Source: Cupriavidus sp. WKF15
Lineage (GTDB): Bacteria > Pseudomonadota > Gammaproteobacteria > Burkholderiales > Burkholderiaceae
Length of the DNA stretch: 64,000 bases
Assembly: GCF_029278605.1 (NCBI RefSeq)
Contig: NZ_CP119574.1
Coordinates: 620,001-684,000, forward strand
Reading direction: 5' to 3'
The position numbers and the translations under genes were made by a program. The notes under the pieces were generated by a model that worked only from the letters and a program-made list of their open reading frames with translations, ran no database searches and had not been told where the DNA came from. This document shows, piece after piece, positions 17,820 through 29,574 of this stretch. How positions within the stretch are numbered: the stretch's first letter is position 1; each line of letters opens with the position of its first letter.

Positions 17820-18965
17820 CTACACAGGCCGCCGAGCGACACAGCTCCGATTGACTTCCATTATCGAACTGCACCCGACTAGGGCGAGCGTCCGGTCGAT
17901 TTCTTCTTTGATCATTGCGACGACGTCAGATACACCAGTCTCGCCTTTCGCGGAAAGCCCGTACAAGGTGGCGCGTCCGAGCATTACGGCCTTGGCACCC
18001 AATGCGACCGCCTTTACCACATCGCCCCCTCTTCGAATGCCACTGTCCAGAATGAGGTTGGTGGTCGGAGTCCGATCAGAAATGCTCGGCAACGAGTCAA
18101 TCGGCGCAGGAAGCTCTGCAAGCTGTCGTCCGCCATGATTTGAGACTATGATGCCGTCGGCACCGATTTCCACGCATCGTTCGGCATCCTCAGCCGTCAG
18201 GATGCCTTTGACGAGCAGTTTTCCAGGCCAGTCGTCGCGCAAGCGACGGAGGTCGTCCCAGCCGAAGCTCGCGTCCATTTCCCGCCGCAGCGCCGCAGCC
18301 TGCGACGCGGTATCAGACGCGTCGTCGGTCGCTAAGTTCTTCAACTGCGGCATGCCATTCGTTAGGTAGGACCAGAGCCAACGGGGATGTGAAATGCCAT
18401 CGAGAGCTCCTCGTGCAGTGATTTTGAATGGCATAGCGAACCCGTTTCGCAGATCACGCTCCCGAAACCCATTCACCGCAACGTCCGTGGTTAGGATCAA
18501 CGTCGAATAGTTAGCCGCTCGCGCTCGGCTGACCAAGCTGTTCGCCAGATTCCGATGTACCACGTATAACTGAAACCACAAGTCTCCGTCCGCTCCCTTT
18601 GATATCTCTTCGATGGACATATTCGACGCGGTAGAGAGTGCGAACGGAATCCCTGCCTTGCTCGCAGCGCGTGCAAGCGCAAGGTCTCCCTTGGGCCAGA
18701 ACGCGCTATTAAGGCCTGTCGGCGCTATCACAAGCGGCGAGGAGATTCGTTTTCCCAGAAGCTCGGTAGACTGCTCCCGCTTGCTCACATCGATAAGACG
18801 CCGGGGACGCAATTCCCATCTATCAAAGGCAGCACGATTGTGCCTCAGGCCTGACTCGTCGTCCGCCCCGCCTTCCAGATAGTCAAATACCATCCTTGGT
18901 AACCGACGCCTAGCCTCAGAACGATAGTCACCGACGGAGAAGAAACCGGGAAATGCTCTTGTCAT
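17820..18965 (-). CDS. mdlB: FMN-dependent alpha-hydroxyacid dehydrogenase, probable (S)-mandelate dehydrogenase
   Basis: 381 residues. TIM-barrel flavoprotein of the lactate/mandelate/glycolate oxidase family. Visible motifs: FDYLEGGADDESGLRHNRAAF near the start, LVIAPTGLNSAFWPKGDLAL, FALSTASNMSIEEI, WFQLYVVHR, LILTTDVAVNGFRERD, LLVKGILTAEDAERC (active Lys) and the catalytic SNHGGRQLAE block, then LILDSGIRRGGDVVKAVALG and AKAVMLGRATLYG for phosphate binding. It would oxidise (S)-mandelate or 4-hydroxymandelate to the 2-oxoacid, feeding the decarboxylase at 25822-27441. Context favours mandelate over lactate. ATG at 18965 with AAGGCG upstream. Intact although surrounded by broken genes. Confidence 0.83.
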   Translation of the reverse strand: MTRAFPGFFSVGDYRSEARRRLPRMVFDYLEGGADDESGLRHNRAAFDRWELRPRRLIDVSKREQSTELLGKRISSPLVIAPTGLNSAFWPKGDLALARAASKAGIPFALSTASNMSIEEISKGADGDLWFQLYVVHRNLANSLVSRARAANYSTLILTTDVAVNGFRERDLRNGFAMPFKITARGALDGISHPRWLWSYLTNGMPQLKNLATDDASDTASQAAALRREMDASFGWDDLRRLRDDWPGKLLVKGILTAEDAERCVEIGADGIIVSNHGGRQLAELPAPIDSLPSISDRTPTTNLILDSGIRRGGDVVKAVALGAKAVMLGRATLYGLSAKGETGVSDVVAMIKEEIDRTLALVGCSSIMEVNRSCVARRPV

Positions 18966-19030
18966 GATTGCGCCTTGCGTGATTGAACTGAAAAGCGGGA
19001 AACGCATTACGTCCGTCCTGGACAGCCTTT

Positions 19031-19168
19031 CTAGACGACAACGCTTCCGACATAGTTTTCGGCCATGGACTTCGCCGCTGTGCGCGACGTAGTGACGTGT
19101 TCGAGTTCGACAAGCTGCAACTGCTCGAAAGGCGACGGGTCGTCGAGACGGTGCATCAACCGCTTATC
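19031..19168 (-). pseudogene. Second pobA copy, C-terminal scrap
   Basis: Minus-strand frame gives MHRLDDPSPFEQLQLVELEH and VTTSRTAAKSMAENYVGSVV before a stop at 19031-19033. This matches the end of PobA (compare [20 protein letters not shown] in the intact gene at 23119). About 45 codons remain. It is a paralogue, not a copy, since only about half of the residues agree. Confidence 0.75.
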
Positions 19169-19173
19169 CAATA

Positions 19174-19456
19174 GGAGAAGTGTTCAGCGCGCCAGATTCG
19201 CGTCAAAGCCGTTGCGTCGGTTCCGTAACCGCAGTATGTATCCGCAAGCGAGGTGACCGTCCCCGCATGCAGGCAGCCATTCCAGGCTCCAAAGGCACGA
19301 CGGCCTCAAGCGTTGCCACCACCACCTCACTGGCCCTATCTTGGTAAAGAGAAGACCGGGCAAATAGTCCGCACCGGCCGCGTTCCATTCTTCGAGCGTA
19401 ACGGGAGGAGTAACGTCCAGAAATTCACCTCCACGTGAGACAGGGTAGTTCGTCAT
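19174..19456 (-). pseudogene. PaaI-like hotdog thioesterase remnant
   Basis: Starts at an ATG (19454-19456) with FLDVTPPVTLEEWNAAGADY then LPGLLFTKIG; after frameshifts the conserved HAGTVTSLADTYCGYG block (hotdog helix with the catalytic region) is readable. Several indels make it non-functional. Such thioesterases often accompany aromatic acyl-CoA pathways. Confidence 0.6.
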
Positions 19457-19552
19457 TGTATTCAGAATCGGTTCGAGGAGACCGATGCCACGTAAAGTCG
19501 GGGGGCTTTGGCCGAAGGCAGCCGCAGTACTACACGAAATGCCGCTTTTACC

Positions 19553-20211
19553 TCAACTGTGGGTAGGAAGTCCCAATAGTTGCCGAGCTTGCGTCACCGT
19601 GGCGACCGGGCGGCCGTATTCTGCGCACAGCCCCGCCACCTGCTCCACCAGCGCGGCATTCGACGGCGCCAGCGTGTGCTTGTCCAGTCGGACGTTGTCC
19701 TCCAGGCCGGTGCGGCAATGCCCGCCCATTTCGAGCGACCAGCGCGCCATGGTGATCTGGTCGCGGCCGATGCCGGCGCCGGTCCAGGTCGCGTCCGGCG
19801 ACAGGCGGTGCAGCGTCTTCACGTAGAACTCCAGCACCTCGCGGTCCACCGGCATCGCACGCGGGTGGGGAAGTTGACCGAACCGGTGGCCAGCGAGGCC
19901 ATGTCGGGACGCAGCGAGATCATGCCGCCGCGTTCCTTGCCGGCGCCGGAGCGGCCGCCGGTCGACACCTGCGTGATGATGCCGGGCGCGTACTTGCGGA
20001 TGCCTTCCAGCACCTCGGAGAAGCGGTCTGGGTCGGACGTAGGCGTCTCGTCATCGTTGCGCACGTGGAGGTGGACTAGCGTGGCACCTGCCTCAAAGGC
20101 CGCCTGCGTTGACTCGATTTGCTCGCTTATCGTGATTGGTACTGCTGGATTGTCCTTTCTTCGTGGCAGGGATCCTGTGATTGCGACAGAAATGATGCAG
20201 GGATTGTTCAT
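19553..20211 (-). pseudogene. BKACE (DUF849, beta-keto acid cleavage enzyme) with internal deletion
   Basis: The 5' part begins NNPCIISVAITGSLPRRKDN and includes AAFEAGATLVHLHVRNDDET (metal-binding H-x-H) and GIITQVSTGGRSGAGKERGG. After SLATGSVNFPTR the sequence jumps, in another frame, to the C-terminal part WTGAGIGRDQITMARWSLEM and GGHCRTGLEDNVRL. About 90 residues of the middle are missing relative to the usual size of about 300 residues. Family: Zn-dependent condensation of beta-keto acids with acetyl-CoA. Not functional. Confidence 0.85.
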
Positions 20212-20309
20212 GTGATTATTCCGCGGATAGCGAACCTCGACGACGTCATACTCGTGGCATCAATGACTTGGTGGAGTAGCCGCACCTAAGCCGCTGGCCA
20301 TTGCTTGGA

Positions 20310-20492
20310 TTAGAACTTGTGCCTCATCCCCAGCATCGCCCCCAGCCGCGTCCCGTTGCCGATCGTGTTACCGCCGTTATTGAAGGTCGGCGAGCTGTTC
20401 AACGCGATCCACGCTCCTTTCAGATTGGTGTAGTCCACCTCCATATACACGTCCGTGCGCTTCGAGAACGCGTAGTTCAGCATGCCCGCCGT
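20310..20492 (-). pseudogene. Outer-membrane porin C-terminal fragment
   Basis: Minus-strand reading MLNYAFSKRTDVYMEVDYTN then GNGTRLGAMLGMRHKF with the terminal Phe required for outer-membrane insertion. Only the last two or three beta strands remain. It resembles the end of the intact porin at 52076. It abuts the 3' end of the reductase gene. Confidence 0.82.
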
Positions 20493-20503
20493 TCCTGATG
20501 CGT

Positions 20504-21448
20504 TCAAGAGAGAGACGGCTGATGCCAGGCAATTACCCGCGCCTCGACGAGGCGCACGAGCGACAGCAGCGTCTCGGTTGTGGGCAGCTTCATGTTTAAA
20601 CTATCGGCCGTGGCGACCGCTGCTCCATTGATCGCTTCGATCTCGGTGCGGCGTCCGGCCTGAACGTCCTGCAACATCGATGGCTTGTGCCCCTTGTGCT
20701 GGGCAATGGCGCCTGCGACATTGGCTTTGCACTTAGCTGGATTCACTTCGATACCGAGCCTCTGTGCGACCGACAGGACTTCAACGACGATTTGCTCTGC
20801 GAGCCGGCTACCTTCAGGCGTAGTACCGAGTTGATCGACTGTGCACCCAGTTACGGCGCAGATGCTGTTGAGCGCGGCGTTGAACGCGACCTTCTCCCAA
20901 ATCGCGGCCCATACGTTGGCGTCCGAACTGCACTGCAGACCGGCGGCCGAGAGCGTCTCGGAGACTGCGGAGACGATCGGTCGGACGTTGCCGTCAGCGG
21001 TCATGAGTCTAACGATACCCTGGCCATGTGAGTGCACGTGGCCAGGCGCAACCATGTCGGCCGGCCAGGTGGTCACGCCGATGAGGATGCGCTCTGTCGA
21101 GGCGAACTCGCTGATCTTCTCGACGTTGCCCAATCCGTTCTGCAGGGAAAGCACATGCACATCCGGACCAATCAGGTGCTTGACGCCCTGGAGCGCGGCG
21201 CCAGTGTGCAGGGTCTTGGTAAAGATCACCAGCAACTCGGGTAGTTCCCGAGCATCCTCAGGCCGGCAAATCTTGAGCGTCTTCACACGCCGATCGCTGT
21301 TGTCCGTGACCAATCGCAAGCCATCCGATTGGATTGCGGCGATGTGTGCATCGTTGATGTCGATCAGAGTGACGTCATTGCCGGACTCAGCCAGAAAGCC
21401 GCCAAACATCGAGCCCATGGCGCCAGCGCCGACGATGGTAATTTTCAT
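20504..21448 (-). CDS. Ketopantoate-reductase-family dehydrogenase; possible (R)-mandelate dehydrogenase
   Basis: 314 residues. Rossmann start MKITIVGAGAMGSMFGGFLA (GxGxxG), then LVIFTKTLHTGAAL, VLSLQNGLGNVEKI (the NGLGN substrate/cofactor loop), a conserved Lys at WEKVAFNAALNSICAV, and the C-terminal helices with HKPSMLQDVQAGRRTEIEAI. It is a canonical 2-dehydropantoate 2-reductase fold. It starts 16 bp after the aromatic-acid transporter stop, inside a mandelate cluster. Ketopantoate-reductase homologues with D-mandelate dehydrogenase activity are known in enterococci, so here it may oxidise (R)-mandelate, or it may be a stray PanE. No pan genes are nearby. Confidence 0.8.
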   Translation of the reverse strand: MKITIVGAGAMGSMFGGFLAESGNDVTLIDINDAHIAAIQSDGLRLVTDNSDRRVKTLKICRPEDARELPELLVIFTKTLHTGAALQGVKHLIGPDVHVLSLQNGLGNVEKISEFASTERILIGVTTWPADMVAPGHVHSHGQGIVRLMTADGNVRPIVSAVSETLSAAGLQCSSDANVWAAIWEKVAFNAALNSICAVTGCTVDQLGTTPEGSRLAEQIVVEVLSVAQRLGIEVNPAKCKANVAGAIAQHKGHKPSMLQDVQAGRRTEIEAINGAAVATADSLNMKLPTTETLLSLVRLVEARVIAWHQPSLS

Positions 21449-21464
21449 GATTGCCCTCAGGATT

Positions 21465-22847
21465 TCAGCTAGTGATTGCCGCCGCGGAACCCGGCTTTAG
21501 TAGCCCCTCCCGCCTCGGGATGTGACGCCTGACGACAAGGAGCGCCAGCATCGCGAAGACCATCGCGGTGCCAAGTAGGGCGAGATAAGCCATCGCACCA
21601 CCGGCCGTAATGACCACTGCCCCGGCGAAAGCACTGAGGATCGCACCCAGTCGTCCGAAGGCCAGCGCGGACGCGGTGCCGGTCGCCCTGACGCTGGTGG
21701 GGTACATGAACGCACACAGCGCGTACATGGTGGACTGCACTGCATTGACGAACATGCCATGCACACCGAAACCGAAGATCAACAGATTCGTGTCGCGCCC
21801 GACATTCAGGGTCTGCATCGCGAATGCACTTGCGGCTGCTCCGGCGCAGCACAGCACCAAGGGCCAACGTGACCCGAATCGCGTTATCGCAACAGCACAG
21901 ACCAACGCGCCAATGACGCCTCCGAGGTTGTAGGCGGTCAACCCCGAGCCAGCGACGGCCATCGACAATCCTTCTGACGCCAGCATCGTCGGTAGCCAAC
22001 TGAAGGCACTGTAGACGGCGGTAAGACACATGAAGAAAGCCGCCCAGGTTGCCAGCGTATCGCGCGTCAGACCGTCCGAGAAGAGTGCGCCAAAGCCGGC
22101 CCGCTTCTCCACGACCTGTTCCGCTACGTCGGTGTAAGTCACGTTGGCAGCCATCGGACGGCCCATACGCCCTAGCAGCTTGCCCAGTTCGTCCCAGCGT
22201 GCCGGATGGCGTGCAAGGAATCGAGGCGACTCCGGCAACGTGAACAGAAGAATGGTGGCCAGCACAATTGGAAAGGTTCCACCGATAAAGAACAGTCCGC
22301 GCCAACCGAATGCGGGCAGGATTTCGCCCGCAAAGAGGCCCGCCAGCATGCCGCCGAGCGGCACACAGACGATCGTCGCGGTCACTGCGAGCGTCCTGCG
22401 GCGCGCCGGCGTGAATTCGGCCGTGACCGTGGTCGAACTCGGCAGAGCGCCACCGATGCCCAGGCCGGCGACAAACCGAAGTGCGGCCACGGTCAGGACG
22501 TCGGGCGCAAGGCCGATGGCGCAGGTCGCTGTGCCGAAGACAAAGACGCTCGAAACGACCGCCATCCGGCGGCCGAATCGGTCCGCGAACAGGCCTGCGC
22601 AGGCGCTGCCGATTCCCATGCCAATGAGGCCAGCGGCGACCGCCGGGGCGAAGGCGCTTCGCGTGATGTTCCACTCCTTGATCATCAATGGAATCGCGAA
22701 GCCGATGAGTTGGCCGTCAAAGCCGTCCATCACAATGGACAGGGCCGCCAGGAAGACCACAAACTTTTGCATGGTCGTATAGGCGCCATCGTCGAGCAGA
22801 CGACCGATATCGGCATTGCCCTTGAAGGGAACCGCTTGGGGGCTCAT
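21465..22847 (-). CDS. Major facilitator transporter, aromatic acid:H+ symporter type
   Basis: About 460 residues and 12 predicted membrane segments, inner membrane. AAHS-family marks: FLAALSIVMDGFDGQLIGFA in helix 1 (the D-G-F-D motif), GLFADRFGRRMAVV in loop 2-3, RFVAGLGIGGALPSSTTVTAEF in helix 4-5 and the repeated motif in helices 8-9. This family (PcaK, BenK, MhbT) imports benzoates and related acids with protons. Position between pobA and the reductase suggests uptake of mandelate, 4-hydroxymandelate or 4-hydroxybenzoate. Start chosen at ATG 22847 with GGGAG upstream; a longer frame upstream has no supporting signal. Confidence 0.88.
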   Translation of the reverse strand: MSPQAVPFKGNADIGRLLDDGAYTTMQKFVVFLAALSIVMDGFDGQLIGFAIPLMIKEWNITRSAFAPAVAAGLIGMGIGSACAGLFADRFGRRMAVVSSVFVFGTATCAIGLAPDVLTVAALRFVAGLGIGGALPSSTTVTAEFTPARRRTLAVTATIVCVPLGGMLAGLFAGEILPAFGWRGLFFIGGTFPIVLATILLFTLPESPRFLARHPARWDELGKLLGRMGRPMAANVTYTDVAEQVVEKRAGFGALFSDGLTRDTLATWAAFFMCLTAVYSAFSWLPTMLASEGLSMAVAGSGLTAYNLGGVIGALVCAVAITRFGSRWPLVLCCAGAAASAFAMQTLNVGRDTNLLIFGFGVHGMFVNAVQSTMYALCAFMYPTSVRATGTASALAFGRLGAILSAFAGAVVITAGGAMAYLALLGTAMVFAMLALLVVRRHIPRREGLLKPGSAAAITS

Positions 22848-23118
22848 GCGCGTACTCCCAAGTTGCAGGTCGTGGGCAGCATGCGCTGGCATTGGCCGCG
22901 CGATGGAAAAGCTTGCGAGCCAACGGCTGACGGGGTTCGATCGATCATGTCTTGTCTCCTGATTGAGCGCTCTGACGTCCTGGCGCCCTGTTAGTAGCAG
23001 TCGCAGGGTCCAACCTATACGCCTGCCGGAAGATTGCTTTATTGAGAAAACGGCATACCTCACCACATAGCTTTCTGACAGCCTTCCGCCTCTTGCCGGC
23101 GGTCTGACGGACTGAGTC

Positions 23119-25771
<2,653 letters not shown>

Positions 25772-25821
25772 TGGTTTGTCTCCGGAAGGGTCTTGTATGG
25801 AAGCGGGAGTGGGCGGTGTGC

Positions 25822-27441
25822 TCAGGCGACCTGAACCTCCACGATGTTTGGCGCCTTGCCGGCCATGGCAAGGTCAAGAGCCGCCCGCAGATCGCCGGGA
25901 TCGCTGACGCGTGTGGCAGCGCATCCCATGCCCTTTGCCAGCGACACGAAATCGATGTCGGGCAGTTCCGTTCCCTGAACGACATCGGTTGCAGAGAACC
26001 CGAACACAGGCGCGAAATCCTGTAGCGCTGCGTACCTACGGTTGTTCAGGATCACGAAAGTGATCGGCAGCTTGAGTTGCGCTGCGGTCCACAGCGCTTG
26101 TATCGAGTACATGCTGGAACCGTCGCCCATCAGGCAGATCACGCGGCTGCCCGGTTTGCCGAGCGCTACGCCCACTGCTGCCGGCATGCCGTAGCCGAGA
26201 CCGCCGCTGTCCATCGTGAAGAAAGTTTCGCTGCGGGTGATTGGCAGATAGGCTTGCATCACCGGGCGCGCGCTCGGTGCTTCCTCGACCACGATGTCCT
26301 CGGGCGCTTTTACTTCCGCTAACGTCTGAACGACATAGGCAACCGACATCAAAGGCGAAGGCTCTGCCCGTGGCGCCTTGATCCTTGCCGGCGGCACGGC
26401 CCGATCCTGGGGCGCGGGGCGGGCGAGCAGATCAAGTACTCCCAGGCGGATGCTGCCGACAGCCGACATTCCGACCGGCGTCCAAGCCGCGGTATCCGGG
26501 TCCTCGGTTAGCTGGCACAACGTAGCACCGCGTGGAATGTGTGGTCCCGCGCCTTCGACGTGATACGCGAACGCGGGCGCGCCAATGGCCAGGATCAGGT
26601 CATGGTCACCGAGTAGTTTGACGATCCGCTCGCGCATTGCGGGCAGGAAGCCAGCGAACAACCGATGATCCTCGGGGAAACTGCACCGGCCAGACATCGG
26701 CGCCGCCCACACGCGGGCGTTGTGCGCCTCGGCCAGAGCAACGACCTCGTTCCACGCGTTGTCCCGATCGATCGCGGCACCGACGACGATCGCCGGTCGA
26801 TGACTTGCATCTAGCGCGTCGCCGATTTGTGCCAGAACGGCAGGCTGCGGGCGAAGCTCCGTACTCACAACCCTTGCCGGCACCAACTCTGCTGGCTGGT
26901 CCCAGTCGTCTACCGGCACCGACACGAGCACAGGGCCACGGGGCGGCATCATCGCGATGTAGTACGCCCGCGCGATGGCCTGCGGCACGTCTTGAGCGCG
27001 CGCTGGCTCGATGCTCCATTTCACATAGGGCTTGGGGAGTTCAGTGGCTTGGGTGGAAGACAGGAATGGGTCGAAAGGGAGGATCGAACGCGCCTGCTGG
27101 CCTGCCGTGATGACCATCGGCGTGCGATTTTTGTGAGCGGTAAAGATGTTGCCCATCGCATTGCCCACGCCTGCTGCCGAATGCAAGTTCACGAAGGAAG
27201 CGTTTCGCGTTGCCTGGGCGTAGCCATCCGCCATGCCGACCACGGTAGCCTCCTGCAAACCGAGGACGTAGCGGAAGTCGTTTGGGAAATCGCGAAACAT
27301 TGGCAGCTCAGTCGAACCGGGGTTCGCGAACACGGATGTCATGCCGAAACGACGCATGAGGTCGACGACGGCGTGGCGGACGGTGACGGTGCTGGGTTGC
27401 TTGGCTGCTTCGACGACGGCGAGGGGTACGGGTCCGGTCAT
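25822..27441 (-). CDS. mdlC: Benzoylformate decarboxylase (thiamine diphosphate enzyme)
   Basis: 539 residues with the three-domain ThDP layout. N-terminal FANPGSTELPMFRDFPNDF and LGLQEATVVGMADGYAQATR (the Glu that activates ThDP and the family G-Y-A motif), NLHSAAGVGNAMGNIFTAHK, the middle domain VVGAAIDRDNAWNEVV, and the C-terminal cofactor motif GDGSSMYSIQALWTAAQLKLP with VILNN. The NLHSAAG region resembles benzoylformate decarboxylase, where this Ser-containing loop lies in the active site. It is the first gene of the minus-strand cluster and is divergent from a LysR gene. Start at 27441 with AGGAAAG upstream. Confidence 0.9.
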   Translation of the reverse strand: MTGPVPLAVVEAAKQPSTVTVRHAVVDLMRRFGMTSVFANPGSTELPMFRDFPNDFRYVLGLQEATVVGMADGYAQATRNASFVNLHSAAGVGNAMGNIFTAHKNRTPMVITAGQQARSILPFDPFLSSTQATELPKPYVKWSIEPARAQDVPQAIARAYYIAMMPPRGPVLVSVPVDDWDQPAELVPARVVSTELRPQPAVLAQIGDALDASHRPAIVVGAAIDRDNAWNEVVALAEAHNARVWAAPMSGRCSFPEDHRLFAGFLPAMRERIVKLLGDHDLILAIGAPAFAYHVEGAGPHIPRGATLCQLTEDPDTAAWTPVGMSAVGSIRLGVLDLLARPAPQDRAVPPARIKAPRAEPSPLMSVAYVVQTLAEVKAPEDIVVEEAPSARPVMQAYLPITRSETFFTMDSGGLGYGMPAAVGVALGKPGSRVICLMGDGSSMYSIQALWTAAQLKLPITFVILNNRRYAALQDFAPVFGFSATDVVQGTELPDIDFVSLAKGMGCAATRVSDPGDLRAALDLAMAGKAPNIVEVQVA

Positions 27442-27562
27442 TTCGCGCTTTCCTTCTGTTGTGCACTGGACGAGTCGCAGCGCTTGTCTCGATGGCACAA
27501 GTGTGGAAGTTCGTCGCCCTCATGAAAATTGCTTTTTTGAGAGAAAATCATTACCGTTAGGC

Positions 27563-28476
27563 ATGACTTTCGATCTCCAATATCTTGTCGCCTTCAACGC
27601 CATCGTTTCGTCCGGAAGCCTTGGTCGCGCGGCTCACGCCTTGAGTGTGACGCAACCGGCTCTTAGCCGCACGATTCGCCGGCTCGAGGAGCAGGTTGGC
27701 GCACCTCTGTTCGAGCGTCACTCAAAGGGGATGCAGTTGACGGACGTGGGCAAGGCGTTGCAGCCCCACGCGCTTCTTTTGCAACGCGAGTCTGAGCATG
27801 CGAATGAGCACATCAAGGCGATGCTGGGCTTGGCAAAAGGAACGATTCGAGTCGGCGCGGTCGGCAGCATTGCCTGCCTGGTGCTTCCATTGGCAATCGG
27901 CAGCACATGCAAGAAGTGGCCAAATCTTCAAGTCCAGATCATCGAAGGAGTCTGGGATCGCCTTGCTGATGCGCTTGTCTCGCACGAAATCGATCTGGCG
28001 CTGGGGGTCGAGGTTGAGGACACTGACGAGATCGTCGCTGTCAAGGATTGCCGTTGGGAGGACACCAGCTACGTGGTTGCTGGTCGGCGCCATCCTTTGC
28101 GAAAAAAAAAAAACCAAATCTGGAGCTCGCTGATACGCTGCAAGAGCGTTGGGCCATGCTTCCGAAAGGAACAGCGCCTTTCGAGCACATGAAGAAAGTT
28201 TTTTCGCGACAGAACCTGGCGTTGCCCAATGTCGTCGTCGAAACACGCTCCATCACTGCGCTCAAGAGCTTGATTGGCCATTCAGGTTTCCTCGGCTGGA
28301 TGCCCGAGCCCATGTACGACGCCGAGCGGAAGGCGGGGCTCATCGACGCACTGGAGATACCAGGCGCCAGCGACAAGAGAGTTCTGACTGCGTTCCGTCG
28401 AAGGGCCGGCATGCTGCCCGGCCCTTCCATCAAGCTTCTCGAGGAATTACGCGCTCTAACGGCGCAACTACCGTGA
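27563..28476 (+). pseudogene. LysR-family regulator interrupted at a run of 12 A
   Basis: LysR activator presumably for the divergent mandelate operon, 121 bp away. DNA-binding half is normal: LQYLVAFNAIVSSGSLGRAA, VTQPALSRTIRRLEEQVGAP, LFERHSKGM. The frame breaks at A12 (28102-28113): frame 1 continues NQIWSSLI and soon stops, whereas one frame over gives PNLELADTLQERWAMLPKGT to the natural end (RALTAQLP). With 10 or 13 A the gene would encode about 304 residues, the normal family size. So it is a single-indel break in a homopolymer: decay, phase variation, transcriptional slippage or sequencing error. Confidence 0.82.
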
Positions 28477-28899
28477 TTGTCGTGACGTTGGTTGAGCGGA
28501 TCTTCGGGGACCGCGGTGGCTCGCTCGGCACGCCTGTGAAAGACTGAATTCTGGCCTCACACCTGCTGTGAGTTGCCGATGGCGACCGACAGCAACGGGA
28601 TCCCAAAGCGATCTTCGGAGAAGCGGGGGCGGGGAACCGGATACTGAGTTGCTGTGCTGAAGTAACTGCAACCCTGCGCCGATGACGATGTCAGGGTGCT
28701 CTTCTTCCGTCAGGTGCAATGACCACTGTGCCCTCTGCGCGGCCGCCGGACAACTGGCGCCAAGAGTGCGACTTTGGCCGGGCCGCCGCTAGACACCCAA
28801 AAATCTACTTCAAGCAACTGCTTCAGAGAAATGCGAATTTCGGCTTATGCCTAACGGATCCGGCCCGCATGACATGTGTCGCCCCGAAGCTCCGTAAGC
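28477..28899. other. Gap without a recognised gene
   Basis: About 420 bp after the LysR gene. No credible coding region, RNA or terminator. Short frames on both strands show no family signature. Confidence 0.35.
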
Positions 28900-29061
28900 T
28901 GGCAGGAAATGCGCATTGTCGAAGATGAAGCGCGCCAGCTCGATCAAACCGTTGTCGCTCATGGCCAGAGCAAAACGCAGCACGTTGCGCAACTGCCGGA
29001 CGTTGCCGTGCCATGAATGGCTTCGCAGCAACGCCAGCGCCGCCGGCGCCAGTTCTGCGCG
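28900..29061 (-). pseudogene. acoR-like sigma-54 activator fragment
   Basis: Minus-strand reading [20 protein letters not shown] and LRNVLRFALAMSDNGLIEL matches the end of the AAA+ domain of AcoR-type NtrC-family activators (the W-P-G-N-V-R-Q-L block, here W-H-G-N). About 54 codons remain. It ends at 29061, where a lipoyl synthase fragment begins on the other strand. Confidence 0.75.
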
Positions 29062-29262
29062 CATATCGATATGCTGACCATCGGCCAGTACCTGGCGCCG
29101 TCGAACCACCACCTGCCGGTGCTGCGCTACGTCCATCCCGACACCTTCAAGATGTTCGAGGAAGAGGCCTACAAGATGGGCTTCACCCACGCCGCCGTGG
29201 GCGCGATGGTGCGCAGCTCGTACCACGCCGACCAGCAGGCGCATCAGGCAGGGTTTGCCTGA
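29062..29262 (+). pseudogene. Lipoyl synthase (lipA) C-terminal fragment
   Basis: Plus-strand reading [20 protein letters not shown], then [20 protein letters not shown] and [15 protein letters not shown] is the C-terminus of LipA. The radical-SAM core with its cysteines is missing. In Cupriavidus acetoin clusters acoR and a lipoyl synthase gene bracket acoXABC, so the acoR/lipA junction here looks like a collapsed acetoin locus. Confidence 0.85.
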
Positions 29263-29574
29263 GCGCTCACCTTCAACAGCCGCTTTTGACGAAATCGACC
29301 GCGCCAAAATTTCAATTAACCGCCAGAGAGCTCAACAACCACAAAACGGATGACTCCGTTTGTTTGCGTCAGAGAGTGTTGAAACTGAAGCAGACCTCCG
29401 TGACTGGCTGTTCGATGCCACTAATCTACGAAAACTACGGTCGATCATGGGCATCGGGGACGACGATGGGAGGCATGGGCAGAAGCGGGGCAAGGGATTG
29501 AGGGCCAGGGGCACGGGTCGGCGGGCGCGCTGCTGTCGTATCCGCAGTCGACGTGCGAACCCGCTTGCCGCGAA
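29263..29574. other. Gap without a recognised gene
   Basis: About 310 bp between the lipA fragment and the aldehyde dehydrogenase stop. Nothing recognisable. It lies downstream of the minus-strand dehydrogenase, where a terminator would be expected, but I see no clear hairpin with a T run. Confidence 0.35.
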
